From Terrimonas ferruginea DSM 30193 (GTDB taxonomy: Bacteria > Bacteroidota > Bacteroidia > Chitinophagales > Chitinophagaceae), in contig NZ_AUDS01000027.1 in the NCBI RefSeq assembly GCF_000425585.1, positions 1 to 64,000 on the forward strand: 64,000 nucleotides of DNA. Reading direction: 5' to 3'. This document shows positions 8,308 through 16,468 of this stretch, in pieces. Under the pieces are notes generated by a model, which did no database searches, was not told the origin of the DNA, and saw nothing but the letters and a program-made list of their open reading frames with translations. The translations under genes and the position numbers were made by a program. Each line of letters opens with the position of its first letter. The stretch's first letter is position 1.

Positions 8308-8904
8308 TTAATGCAAATCAGCGCTTATCAATTTCAAAAATTCGCTGCGGGTTGAATCCTTTTGAAACTCTCCGTCGAAGGCGGATGTAGTGGTGACGGA
8401 ATTCTGTTTTTGCACACCTCTCATCATCATACACAGGTGTTTAGCTTCAATAACCACTGCCACCCCAAGCGGGTTAAGCGTTTCTTTTATGGCATTCATG
8501 ATTTCCACCGTAAGCCGTTCCTGCACCTGCAGACGGCGCGAAAAAACATCCACCACGCGGGCGAGTTTGCTCAGACCCGTGATCCATCCATTCGGGATAT
8601 ATGCGATATGCGCTTTACCGAAAAAAGGAAGCATATGGTGTTCGCACATACTGTACAGTTCAATATCTTTTACGATCACCATCTGGCTTACATCTTCATG
8701 AAATTTTGCAGAATTGATGATGGCTTTGGCATCGAGATGATAACCCTGTGTAAGGAATTGCATGGCTTTGGCCAGTCTTTCCGGCGTTTTCAACAAACCT
8801 TCACGATCCGGATCTTCACCGAGTGCGCCCAATACATCGCGGTAACTGGTCATCAGTTTACCGGTTATTTCTTCATTATAGTTGTCGACTTTGCTGTAAG
8901 ACAT
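8308..8904 (-). CDS. folE: GTP cyclohydrolase I
   Basis: A 198-residue FolE that opens GTP to 7,8-dihydroneopterin triphosphate, the entry to folate, tetrahydrobiopterin-like pterins and queuosine. The zinc ligands are in [12 protein letters not shown] and HLCMMMRGV. The substrate-pocket segments [18 protein letters not shown] and [10 protein letters not shown] are intact, as is the C-terminal SEFLKLI. It is 33 bp downstream of the first of two 6-pyruvoyl-tetrahydropterin-synthase-like genes, consistent with a pterin operon (PTPS - PTPS - folE). Confidence 0.96.
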   Translation of the reverse strand: MSYSKVDNYNEEITGKLMTSYRDVLGALGEDPDREGLLKTPERLAKAMQFLTQGYHLDAKAIINSAKFHEDVSQMVIVKDIELYSMCEHHMLPFFGKAHIAYIPNGWITGLSKLARVVDVFSRRLQVQERLTVEIMNAIKETLNPLGVAVVIEAKHLCMMMRGVQKQNSVTTTSAFDGEFQKDSTRSEFLKLISADLH

Positions 8905-8937
8905 AAATGTATGATTGATTAAAACCGCCTGGTTAAA

Positions 8938-9357
8938 TTAAGCCGGAAATTCGACAAAATTACGGGGTGTTTCATAAAGACGAATCTGCAATTCCAGAGC
9001 TGCATCGATGCGTGGCCGCAGCAGATCATAGATCACCATCACAATATTTTCTGCTGTAGGATTGAGGTTTTTAAATTCTTCGGTATCCAGGTTGAGATTG
9101 CGGTGGTCGAAGCGGCTGTGCACTTCTTCCCGGATCAGATCGCTGAGAATTTTCAAATCGATCACATAGCCGGTTTCCGGATCCGGCAATCCGGTTACTT
9201 TCACTTCCAGTTCGTAGTTGTGGCCATGATAGTGCGGCAGTGCGCATTTTCCAAATACTTTTTCATTGCGCGCATCGTCCCAATCGGGACGGAACAAGCG
9301 GTGCGCGGCATTGAAATGCTCTTTACGGAAAACGGATACTTTTCGGTTTGAATTCAA
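8938..9357 (-). CDS. 6-pyruvoyl-tetrahydropterin synthase family protein (paralog 1)
   Basis: A 139-residue PTPS/QueD-fold protein. Zinc histidines are in EHFNAAH and HGHNYE. The catalytic cysteine is in GKCALPHYHGH, giving Cx5HGH spacing; E. coli QueD has Cx3HGH. DHRNLN supplies the usual Asp/His pair and LYETPRNFVEF the C-terminal pterin-binding Glu. It uses the folE product to make either a tetrahydropterin or the queuosine precursor; sequence alone does not decide. A closely similar gene lies just upstream. The box TAATTTTG lies directly before its start. Confidence 0.88.
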   Translation of the reverse strand: MNSNRKVSVFRKEHFNAAHRLFRPDWDDARNEKVFGKCALPHYHGHNYELEVKVTGLPDPETGYVIDLKILSDLIREEVHSRFDHRNLNLDTEEFKNLNPTAENIVMVIYDLLRPRIDAALELQIRLYETPRNFVEFPA

Positions 9358-9361
9358 AAGG

Positions 9362-9369
9362 CAAAATTA
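9362..9369 (-). promoter_or_regulatory. -7 box TAATTTTG before PTPS paralog 1
   Basis: On the minus strand TAATTTTG fits the Bacteroidota TAnnTTTG consensus. Its last base is five bases before the start codon, so the transcript would have almost no leader. Confidence 0.45.
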
Positions 9370-9465
9370 AAAAAGTGAATGAGTGAATAGTCAATGGTGA
9401 ATAGTCAATGGTGAATGGTGAATATGGCTGTTTAACCTTATACCCTATACCTTACGCCATACGCC
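9370..9465. repeat. Phrase-repeat block between the PTPS paralogs
   Basis: Contains GTGAATAGTCAATGGTGAAT repeated about three times and then ACCTTATACCCTATACC/ACGCC phrases. It lies between the stop of the upstream paralog and the promoter box of the downstream one. No gene was seen. Confidence 0.65.
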
Positions 9466-9876
9466 TTACTCCCCGAAGTACTCCACGTAAATCCTCGGCG
9501 TTTCATACAATTTAATGCAATGCAACTGTACCGATGCGGGAAGTGCCGGCTGCAACTCCTTCCATATAGCGATGGCGAGGTTTTCCGTGCTGCACATTTT
9601 TCCTTGCATAAAATCCACATCCATATTCAGGTTGCGGTGATCCAGTTTTTCTACCACCTGCTCGCGGATCAGCGTACTCAGACGTTTTACATCAAATACA
9701 AAGCCGGTATCGGGATCGGGATCACCTTTCACCGTTACATATAACTCATAGTTATGACCATGCCAGTTCTGGTTGGCACATTTGCCAAATACTTCTTCAT
9801 TGCGTGCTTCATCCCAGGCGGGATTATAAAGCTTGTGAGCTGCATTAAAATGCTCAACGCGTGTCAGATACACCAT
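9466..9876 (-). CDS. 6-pyruvoyl-tetrahydropterin synthase family protein (paralog 2)
   Basis: A 136-residue PTPS-fold protein. Its motifs match those of its neighbour: VEHFNAAHKLYNPAWDEARN, GKCANQNWHGHNYE (Cx5HGH), LDHRNLN and LYETPRIYVEYF. I start it at MVYLTRVEHF (9876) because a TACCTTTG box overlaps the longer in-frame start at 9906. The two paralogs share motif spacing but differ in the residues between the catalytic Cys and HGH and in the C-terminal half. They may have split between folate/biopterin-like and queuosine branches. It is divergent from mqnB. Confidence 0.88.
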   Translation of the reverse strand: MVYLTRVEHFNAAHKLYNPAWDEARNEEVFGKCANQNWHGHNYELYVTVKGDPDPDTGFVFDVKRLSTLIREQVVEKLDHRNLNMDVDFMQGKMCSTENLAIAIWKELQPALPASVQLHCIKLYETPRIYVEYFGE

Positions 9877-9905
9877 GTTCTTGCTTCCTGTTTGTAAAAG
9901 GAGCA

Positions 9906-9913
9906 CAAAGGTA
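9906..9913 (-). promoter_or_regulatory. -7 box TACCTTTG for PTPS paralog 2
   Basis: TACCTTTG on the minus strand, 30 bp before the chosen start, matches TAnnTTTG. It also argues against the longer start at 9906. Confidence 0.5.
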
Positions 9914-9954
9914 ATATTTAAAAAGGAATGGTTTCGAATCCGGATATTTGCAGT

Positions 9955-10647
9955 ATGCAGTTGCTACTGACCGCCGCCACGCAATTTGAACTACAACCGA
10001 CGTTGGATTTTCTTGACTCGCAGCGAGTTAAGTTTCCCGGTTGGGAAATCCGTGTACTGATCGGCGGCGTGGGCATAGCCTCCACCACCTATTCGCTGAC
10101 CACGGAATTATTGCAAAAACGCCCGTCGGTCGTTATCCAGGCCGGCATTGCCGGCACCCTTTCGCCGGCGCTTTTAAATGCCGCCTCTCCCGCCGTGGTA
10201 GCCGTTAACCAGGATTGCTTCGCGGATGCCGGCGTATGGCAAAACGGTCAATGGAACGATCTCTTCGACCTGGGATTAATGGACGAAAATGCTTTCCCCT
10301 ACAATAACCGTTTTCTTAAAAATCCCTGGCAACAACTGCTGCAACATACCCATCTTCAACAGGTGACCGGCCTTACCGTACAGGAGATCACCACGCAACC
10401 GCAACGCATTGCCTGGTATGAACAAAACAGCTCAACGGTTGTTGAAAGCATGGAAGGTGCCGCGCTGCATTATGTTTGTCTGCAACAGCAGGTACCCTTC
10501 CTTCAACTGCGCGCCGTTTCCAATATCATCGGCGAACGCGATAAAAAGAACTGGCGGATGAAAGAAGCCATTGCGACGCTGAACGAAACATTGATCCGGA
10601 CTATCAACACAATTTGCAATCTCGATGAAACTGAGTTTAGGCCTTAG
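9955..10647 (+). CDS. mqnB: Futalosine hydrolase
   Basis: A 230-residue nucleoside-phosphorylase-fold hydrolase. It removes the purine or hypoxanthine from futalosine in the alternative menaquinone pathway. Evidence is the MTAN-like opening MQLLLTAATQFEL, VLIGGVGIASTTYSLT, the QAGIAGTL strand and the ESMEGAALHYV segment that binds ribose in this family. Its 3' end overlaps mqnD by 23 bp in another frame, which points to translational coupling and supports the assignment. The start at 9955 was preferred because nine upstream residues are not conserved. A near-consensus GATATTTG lies four bases before it. Confidence 0.9.
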   Translation: MQLLLTAATQFELQPTLDFLDSQRVKFPGWEIRVLIGGVGIASTTYSLTTELLQKRPSVVIQAGIAGTLSPALLNAASPAVVAVNQDCFADAGVWQNGQWNDLFDLGLMDENAFPYNNRFLKNPWQQLLQHTHLQQVTGLTVQEITTQPQRIAWYEQNSSTVVESMEGAALHYVCLQQQVPFLQLRAVSNIIGERDKKNWRMKEAIATLNETLIRTINTICNLDETEFRP

Positions 10648-11458
10648 CCCCTGCCCCAACGATACTTTTATTTTCGATGCATTGGTCAACGGCCATATCG
10701 ACACCGGTGATTTTACATTCGATGTGGTATTGGAAGATGTGGAAACGCTCAACCAATGGACATTGGAAGGAAAACTGGACATTACCAAACTCAGCTTCCC
10801 CGCATTTTTTCAAAGCACCGCGCGCTATGCCTTACTTCCATCGGGAAGTGCATTGGGCAAAGGAGTCGGTCCTTTACTCATCAGCCGTGACGCGGGGCCG
10901 TTTACCACGGAACAGGTCAACGACGCTGCTATCATTTTGCCCGGCATACATACCACCGCGCATTTATTGTTTGGCTACGCGTGGCCCAACGCCGGTAATA
11001 AAACATTCGGTCTTTTTTCTTCCATCGAAGATGCTGTATTGAACGGCGAAGCAGACATGGGTGTGATCATTCATGAAAACCGTTTTACCTATCAGCAACG
11101 CGGCCTGCATAAAGTAATGGATCTCGGGGAATATTGGGAAAAACAAACCGGCGTGCCCATTCCGTTGGGTGGCATCGCAGCAAAGCGCGATCTGCCCGAA
11201 GGGGTGGCGGTAAAAGTAGCATCACTTATCCGTGAAAGCCTGCAATATTCTTTTGACCGTTACCCTGATGTTTCGCCATATGTAAAAGCGCATGCGCAGG
11301 CCATGGAAGAACAGGTAATGCGCCAGCACATCGATCTCTATGTAAATAATTATAGTCTCGATCTTGGGACAGACGGACGTAATGCGATCGACACGCTTCA
11401 CGGGGTATTTCTTCAACGCGAAGGACAGCCCCGTCCCGCAGAAGGGTTATTTATTTAA
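10625..11458 (+). CDS. mqnD: 1,4-dihydroxy-6-naphthoate synthase
   Basis: A 277-residue MqnD. It converts cyclic dehypoxanthine futalosine to 1,4-dihydroxy-6-naphthoate. The opening LSLGLSPCPNDTFIFDALV and the VLEDVETLNQW / LDITKLSFPA segments are characteristic, as is ILPGIHTTAHLLF. The fold is periplasmic-binding-protein-like but there is no signal peptide, so it is cytosolic. It overlaps mqnB at the start and overlaps the convergent photolyase gene by 12 bp at the end. mqnA, mqnC and mqnE are not in the window. Confidence 0.93.
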   Translation: MKLSLGLSPCPNDTFIFDALVNGHIDTGDFTFDVVLEDVETLNQWTLEGKLDITKLSFPAFFQSTARYALLPSGSALGKGVGPLLISRDAGPFTTEQVNDAAIILPGIHTTAHLLFGYAWPNAGNKTFGLFSSIEDAVLNGEADMGVIIHENRFTYQQRGLHKVMDLGEYWEKQTGVPIPLGGIAAKRDLPEGVAVKVASLIRESLQYSFDRYPDVSPYVKAHAQAMEEQVMRQHIDLYVNNYSLDLGTDGRNAIDTLHGVFLQREGQPRPAEGLFI

Positions 11459-12763
11459 TGCATTCTTGTAGGTTTCCAGGCAACGCTGGCGTGCATATTC
11501 GTGCTCAACGATGGGTTTTGCATAGGTCAGCTCTTCCAACTCCGGAACCCATTTCCTTATATATGTTAATTCGGGATCGAATTTCTTTGTCTGCAGATAA
11601 GGATTGAAGATGCGGAAATAGGGCGCGGCATCACAACCTGTTCCGGCGGCCCATTGCCATCCGCCGTTATTGGACGCAAGTTCATAATCGAGCAATTTCT
11701 TGGCAAAATAAGCTTCGCCCCAGCGCCAGTCGATCAATAAATGTTTGGTGAGAAAGGAGGCAGTGATCATGCGTACGCGGTTGTGCATAAAACCGGTTTC
11801 ATTGAGTTCGCGCATACCGGCATCAACGATCGGATAACCGGTGTTCCCAACGCACCATGCTTCAAATTCTTTTTCATTATTGCGCCAGCGGATGCGGTCG
11901 TATTCCGGTTTGAACGACTGACCCACCACCTGCGGGAAATGCCAGAGGATCATCTGGTAGAAATCGCGCCAGATTAATTCATTTAAAAATGTTTCGCTCA
12001 GGTCTTTTGCCTGTGCTGCGAGTTGGCGGATACTGGTAGTACCGAAACGTAAATGCAGGCTCAGGCGCGTGGTGGCATCCAGGCCGGGAAAATCGCGTTG
12101 CCGCGCGTAATCGCGGATCAGTTGTGCAGGAATTTCATTATCCGGGAACTCACGTTCGCCCTCTCTGAAGCCCATGCTTTTCAGGGAAGGAATAGCCCGT
12201 TCCTTCATCGGCGCCAACTGCTTCAGGTACTTGTGAACGGGATAAGGCTTGAGGTAAAAATCATTGAGCTGTGCTCGCCAGCGTTTGGAATAAGGTGTGA
12301 AAACCGTATAGGGTTTACCGTCGTCTTTTACCACTTCTCCTTTTTCAAAAATCACCTGGTCTTTGGCCGTATAGAGCGGGATTTTACTGGCTGATAAAAG
12401 ATTGGCGATTTTACGGTCGCGTTGCTGTGCGTACGGTTCGTAATCGTGATTGGTATACACCGCAGTGACGGGATATTCTTTTAATAAAGCCGGAAATATT
12501 TCCTCGGGCAATCCATAACGTACATCTATGGACGATCCTTTACTGATCAGGTTTTTATTGATAAGTCCGAGTATATCGTGGATGAAGGTTACGCGCCTGT
12601 CTTCGGGATCATCGAGGCTATCAAGAATATGCCGGTCAAAGATAAAAACAGGGACAACGGGTTGTCCACTGCGCAGGGCGTAATACAACCCGGCATTGTC
12701 TTCAATACGGAGGTCCCGGCGAAACCAAAAAAGGGTCACGGGCTCAGGATAGATCTGGCTCAT
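11447..12763 (-). CDS. phr: Deoxyribodipyrimidine photolyase (class I cryptochrome/photolyase)
   Basis: A 438-residue flavoprotein that repairs UV pyrimidine dimers with blue light. The N-terminal Rossmann domain opens with LFWFRRDLRIEDNAGL. The FAD domain shows LHLRFGTTSIRQL, ELIWRDFYQMILWHFP, TGYPIVDAGMRELN, MHNRVRM and the hallmark DYELASNNGGWQWAAGTG and PYFRIFNP. Length is slightly short but normal for Bacteroidota. Its start overlaps the stop of the class IV aminotransferase gene by 4 bp (ATGA), so the two are an operon. Confidence 0.94.
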   Translation of the reverse strand: MSQIYPEPVTLFWFRRDLRIEDNAGLYYALRSGQPVVPVFIFDRHILDSLDDPEDRRVTFIHDILGLINKNLISKGSSIDVRYGLPEEIFPALLKEYPVTAVYTNHDYEPYAQQRDRKIANLLSASKIPLYTAKDQVIFEKGEVVKDDGKPYTVFTPYSKRWRAQLNDFYLKPYPVHKYLKQLAPMKERAIPSLKSMGFREGEREFPDNEIPAQLIRDYARQRDFPGLDATTRLSLHLRFGTTSIRQLAAQAKDLSETFLNELIWRDFYQMILWHFPQVVGQSFKPEYDRIRWRNNEKEFEAWCVGNTGYPIVDAGMRELNETGFMHNRVRMITASFLTKHLLIDWRWGEAYFAKKLLDYELASNNGGWQWAAGTGCDAAPYFRIFNPYLQTKKFDPELTYIRKWVPELEELTYAKPIVEHEYARQRCLETYKNALNK

Positions 12764-13617
12764 AATGGACGAAAAGAGGTATCAGTTATTCGAAACAGTT
12801 CGCGGACTGTTTCCGAATTATAGGACGTTTGCCCACATTGTTTCACCCACCGGATGCCACGTATGGCATTGGTTAGAAAAAGCCCGTCCGCCATTGCGAG
12901 ATCTTCGGGAGTACAGGGTTGTTCTGCAAGGTCGAACCCGTTCCCGAGGATCACAGACCGCAGTTCCTGCAAGAGATACCGCCGCATTACACCGTCCACA
13001 CATCCTTCGGACAAAGGCGGTGTTGTAATGGAGGTGCCGCGAACGATAAACACATTTGCAATACTGCTGTCAGCAATACGGCCAAACTCATTTAACACCA
13101 GGCAATCGTTTAGTTTCTGCTGCTTCGCGTAACGGGCAGCCATACTATAACCCAGGAAACTGGCCGATTTCAGGTTGGCAAAAGTATCACAACTCTTGCG
13201 CACCTTTTGATAGATGTCAATTTCCAGGCCATTTTCATTCCATTGCCAGTTTGAGGTTTCCAGCGGCCAGCATTCGATCAGGTATTGGGCAGGTCCGTCT
13301 TCATCGTACAACCCGCCGTTTCCGCGAAACACGCTTAATCTTATACGAACAGAAGGGCTGGCCTGGTTTTTCTGCACCAGTTGTAAAATCTGCTGTTCCA
13401 GTGTATCGGCATCAAATCTCCCGGGAAAGGTATAGTCGAGCAGCTTCATACCGCGGAAGAGGCGGTCGAAATGATATTCAGGTAGTCTGATGCTTCCATT
13501 GACCACGCGCAGGGTCTCAAACAGCCCATCACCATAGCGATAGGCTTTGTTGGAGGCCAGCAAAACCGGCTCGGATGCGCGGACAAACCTGCCATTGAGA
13601 CAGCAAAAAGCTTTCAT
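12760..13617 (-). CDS. Class IV PLP aminotransferase (aminodeoxychorismate lyase / branched-chain type)
   Basis: A 285-residue fold-type IV PLP enzyme. Motifs are AYRYGDGLFETLRV, the likely Schiff-base lysine in NLKSASFLGYSMA, LNEFGRIADSSIANVF and LTNAIRGIRWV. The last two resemble 4-amino-4-deoxychorismate lyase (PabC), which releases p-aminobenzoate for folate. Branched-chain or D-amino-acid aminotransferase activity cannot be excluded. pabA and pabB are not nearby, but folE lies 4 kb away. It is translationally coupled to phr. Confidence 0.82.
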   Translation of the reverse strand: MKAFCCLNGRFVRASEPVLLASNKAYRYGDGLFETLRVVNGSIRLPEYHFDRLFRGMKLLDYTFPGRFDADTLEQQILQLVQKNQASPSVRIRLSVFRGNGGLYDEDGPAQYLIECWPLETSNWQWNENGLEIDIYQKVRKSCDTFANLKSASFLGYSMAARYAKQQKLNDCLVLNEFGRIADSSIANVFIVRGTSITTPPLSEGCVDGVMRRYLLQELRSVILGNGFDLAEQPCTPEDLAMADGLFLTNAIRGIRWVKQCGQTSYNSETVRELFRITDTSFRPL

Positions 13618-13719
13618 AATTCAAAAGTAAAAATTCAAACGCAAAGTACTCAAGACGCAAAGGTTATTCACTATGCTCTTTCACCTTTTTGAATTTTGAC
13701 TTTTGACTTTTGAATTAAA
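13618..13719. repeat. Phrase-repeat block
   Basis: Holds AATTCAAAAGTAAAAATTCA, one GCAAAG unit (ACGCAAAGTACTCAAGACGC) and TTGAATTTTGACTTTTGACT. It lies between the aminotransferase start and the stop of the next regulator gene. No gene was seen. Confidence 0.6.
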
Positions 13720-14391
13720 TCAAGGTTGTTCTACCAGTCCGGCCTTCACCGCATACATCACCAGCCCGGCCATTGATTTGGTGCCGGTTTTGGTTTTGAG
13801 TTTGTCGCGGATAGCTTCAACTGTACGGGGACTGAGGTCCACCATATCAGCGATCTCCTTGGTGCTCTTCTCTTCACACATCAATTTCAGGATAGTGATT
13901 TCTTTCTCGGTCAACTGCACTTCAGCGGGAGCAGAAGCTTCCACTACACGTTTGGTGCGCAGGCCGCTGAGAAGCGCCTTGTTGGTAAGGTCGTTGAAAT
14001 AAAAATCCTGCTCGTATACCGCGCGGATGGCTTCATAGATCATTTCCGAACCCGACTCTTTGGTCAGGTAGGAATTGGCTCCGATCTCCATCATCTTGGA
14101 AATCACCGAATGGTCGTTGTGCATGGACAACATGATCACCTTAATGTTGGGATAGAGTTTTTTGATCTCGGGAAGTGTTGACAGCCCATCCATAATAGGC
14201 ATCTGAATATCCAGCAGCACTACATCGGGTTGAATATGGCGCAACAGGTTGAGTAACTGCATACCATTTTCAGCTTCGGCTACCATCTGGATATCTTTCC
14301 GGCTGGAAAGAGACGTCTTGACGCCGGTGCGAAACAAAGTGTGGTCGTCGGCAATAGCTACTTTAATCACAGCGTTGGTCTCGTTTTTCAT
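13720..14391 (-). CDS. NarL-type response regulator, orphan
   Basis: A 223-residue receiver plus LuxR HTH protein. Acidic D15-D16 (IADDH), phospho-acceptor D61 in LLDIQMPIMDG and the lysine in YLTKESG are present. The HTH is LTEKEITILKLMCEE then SPRTVEAIRDKLKTK. MKNETNAVIK was taken as start because upstream in-frame residues are AT-rich and unlike the family. No kinase gene adjoins. The regulator at 15698-16354 is a clear paralog, sharing FYFN-L-NKA and the AGLVMYA ending. A palindrome with two TACCGGTT copies 20 bp apart lies 115-145 bp upstream. Confidence 0.9.
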   Translation of the reverse strand: MKNETNAVIKVAIADDHTLFRTGVKTSLSSRKDIQMVAEAENGMQLLNLLRHIQPDVVLLDIQMPIMDGLSTLPEIKKLYPNIKVIMLSMHNDHSVISKMMEIGANSYLTKESGSEMIYEAIRAVYEQDFYFNDLTNKALLSGLRTKRVVEASAPAEVQLTEKEITILKLMCEEKSTKEIADMVDLSPRTVEAIRDKLKTKTGTKSMAGLVMYAVKAGLVEQP

Positions 14392-14903
14392 TGGATTATC
14401 GATTAGTAAAAAGTTAGGTAATTGGACGTTATTCTGCGGTGCAAGATGGAAAAATCCCCCAAAAATAAATATAGTAGAAATACTTGATTTCGTTTTTGTG
14501 GAAAGTACCGGTTGATATATATCAATACCGGTTTCCACTTATGCACACCTAAGGGGTTTGTAAAAATGCTCGTAATTCTACGTATGAACACGTAAAATCC
14601 GATGTTTTAGAATCAGGCAGTAATGCGATTGTCCACATTGGAGTGTGGATATACATTTGTCTCAGAAAGTTGATAGCGACAGAAGGACCGTTACTTTTTG
14701 AATCATCCAATATCCCTAACCGTCCAGAAAAAGTTCTTTCCAATACCTTTGATTAACCACGACGATCCCCCACTGCTGTCAACTTTCTATTTTTCTTTGC
14801 TCAACTATCCGCTGTCCGTTTTTAAGATCAGATTTTCCTTTTGAAAACTAACCGCCTTAACCAGTTTTCTTATTTGTGAGATTCGCAACCAATGAACGAA
14901 ATG
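14392..14903. other. Upstream region of the regulator gene, no gene seen
   Basis: About 510 bp without a credible coding frame; short minus-strand frames here (for example 14549-14743) have no recognisable features. It contains the operator-like palindrome at 14500-14536 and otherwise unremarkable AT-rich sequence. A small RNA or long leader cannot be excluded. Confidence 0.5.
14500..14536. promoter_or_regulatory. Operator-like palindrome with TACCGGTT twin sites
   Basis: The 14-bp perfect palindrome TTGATATATATCAA is flanked by ACCGG and CCGGT, then by GGAAA and TTTCC. Read as direct repeats, TACCGGTT occurs at 14506-14513 and 14526-14533, spaced exactly 20 bp, about two helical turns. Its place upstream of a NarL-type regulator gene fits an autoregulatory site. 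Which protein binds is unknown. Confidence 0.5.
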
Positions 14904-14932
14904 AAAAGTCCCCGCCAAGGCGGGGACTTTTT
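14904..14932 (-). terminator. Terminator after the methyltransferase gene
   Basis: A strong stem AAAAGTCCCCGCC / GGCGGGGACTTTT with a two-base loop and T runs on both strands. It lies 16 bp past the stop of the minus-strand methyltransferase. Confidence 0.85.
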
Positions 14933-14947
14933 TGCTTTTATGCTTTT

Positions 14948-15691
14948 TTATTTTTTGATAGCAACAATATAGGCCCGTGGTTCACCCACGGTGAATTTTT
15001 TCCGGCCCGGAATGCTATAGATTTCTTCGATGGCAAAGCCGGCTCCCTGCAACAGCTGGTCCATTTCCCCCACAGAAAAAATATAATCCACGCCTTTCTT
15101 GGTTTCCGTGCTTCCGTCGGCAGCAATGATAAGATGTTCAGCTTCGATGCGGCTGGGGAAAAATTCGTAACGGCATTCGCTGATATAGCGCATACCGGCG
15201 GCGTGCGCCCAGGTGCGGGGAGTGAACTGTTTGATGGCGATTTCGGCCAGCGACCAGGTATTGATCAGCAGATGGCCTCCGGTCTTCAGGCCGGCTGCCG
15301 TGTTCTTCAAAATACCGGCAGCTTCTTCCGCTGAAAAGAAATTGAGGCTGTTGCCCATGCAAATCGCCAGATCGGCACTGGCATCGTGTACGTAACCGGC
15401 AATATCGGCCTTTATGGCCGTTACCGGCAACCCTTCGGCTGTTGCAGCCTTTTCCACATCGGCGATATAAGCAGCAAGGTTATCGACTGCCGTGACCCGG
15501 ATGCCTTTACGGCCCAGTGCCAATGCATGCCGTCCGTAGCCGCACATCAGATCGAGTACGGAAGAAGTTTTATCCAGTTCAAAATAACCTTCCATGAACT
15601 CCGCTTCCTTTTGGGTAAGCTCGGCCGGAATGATATCGCGCCAGATATCCTTATAGTAACCGTCGAAATAAGTATTGTTGATATTCTCCAT
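14948..15691 (-). CDS. Class I SAM-dependent methyltransferase (Methyltransf_25-like)
   Basis: A 247-residue Rossmann-fold methyltransferase. SAM-binding motif I is VLDLMCGYGRHALALG, the acidic end of strand 2 is VTAVDN, and motif IV-like sequence is DLAICMGNSLNFF. The C-terminal half (YEFFPSRIEAEHLIIAADGS) resembles methyltransferases of unknown small-molecule substrates. It starts 6 bp after the stop of the upstream response regulator, so the two are co-transcribed. The substrate is unknown. Confidence 0.85.
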   Translation of the reverse strand: MENINNTYFDGYYKDIWRDIIPAELTQKEAEFMEGYFELDKTSSVLDLMCGYGRHALALGRKGIRVTAVDNLAAYIADVEKAATAEGLPVTAIKADIAGYVHDASADLAICMGNSLNFFSAEEAAGILKNTAAGLKTGGHLLINTWSLAEIAIKQFTPRTWAHAAGMRYISECRYEFFPSRIEAEHLIIAADGSTETKKGVDYIFSVGEMDQLLQGAGFAIEEIYSIPGRKKFTVGEPRAYIVAIKK

Positions 15692-15697
15692 CGGGCT

Positions 15698-16354
15698 TTA
15701 TTCGAGCAGTTTGTTGCGCATGGCATACATCACCAGGCCGGCGATGGTTTTGGCCCCGGCTTTCTGCTTCATGTTCTGCCGGATGGTTTCGATCGTACGC
15801 GGGCTGAGAAACACCTCCTTGGATATCTCTTCCGTGGTTTTGTCTTCTGCTATCAGCTTGAGTATTTTAAGTTCCTTCTCTGAGAACTTAACAGGATTGG
15901 GATAGAACTGGCGTACGGTTTTCTTGTGCTGGAGTTTGAGCAGCACGGCTTTGTTTACCAGTTCATTGAAATAGAAATCATCGTTCATGCAGGTGAGGAT
16001 CGCCTGGTAGATCTCTTCGGGATCTGTTGTTTTGGTGAGGTAGGCGTTGGCGCCCATCTCCATCATCTTGGTGATCATTTCCTGGTCGTCGTACATGGTG
16101 AGTACGATGATCTTGACGGCTTCATACTCTTTGCGGATCATACCGATGGCATTGATCCCGTCAATCTCAGGCATACGGATATCCATAAGGACCACATCCG
16201 GCTCCTTGAGCTTGAGTTTATGCATCAGATCTTTTCCATCTTCCGCCTCCCAGATTATTTTCAGGTATTCCTTATCTCTCAGAGACATCCTGATACCATC
16301 ACGGAATATCTTATGATCATCGGCGATGGCTACCTTGATTTGCTGAGCAGTCAT
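15698..16354 (-). CDS. NarL-type response regulator, orphan paralog
   Basis: A 218-residue receiver plus LuxR HTH protein. D13-D14 (IADDHKIF), phospho-acceptor in LMDIRMPEIDG, and lysine in YLTKTTD are intact. The HTH reads FSEKELKILKLIAED and SPRTIETIRQNMKQK. It resembles the regulator at 13720-14391 along its whole length. Only a methyltransferase gene and a terminated spacer separate them, so they look like a dispersed duplication. No kinase gene is adjacent. Confidence 0.92.
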   Translation of the reverse strand: MTAQQIKVAIADDHKIFRDGIRMSLRDKEYLKIIWEAEDGKDLMHKLKLKEPDVVLMDIRMPEIDGINAIGMIRKEYEAVKIIVLTMYDDQEMITKMMEMGANAYLTKTTDPEEIYQAILTCMNDDFYFNELVNKAVLLKLQHKKTVRQFYPNPVKFSEKELKILKLIAEDKTTEEISKEVFLSPRTIETIRQNMKQKAGAKTIAGLVMYAMRNKLLE

Positions 16355-16468
16355 TCCAATTCATTTATTCATCTCCGGTCAGGGGACCGAAAGCGGGGTT
16401 AGTTAATTACGTTCAAACCTACATTAAAAAGCTGAGTTTACCCAGCACTCGATCAGGTGGTTTCCTGT

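Noticed and set aside
14549-14743. Small minus-strand frame upstream of the 13.7 kb regulator
   Set aside because: No signal peptide, motif, ribosome-binding or promoter support; it overlaps ordinary AT-rich leader.
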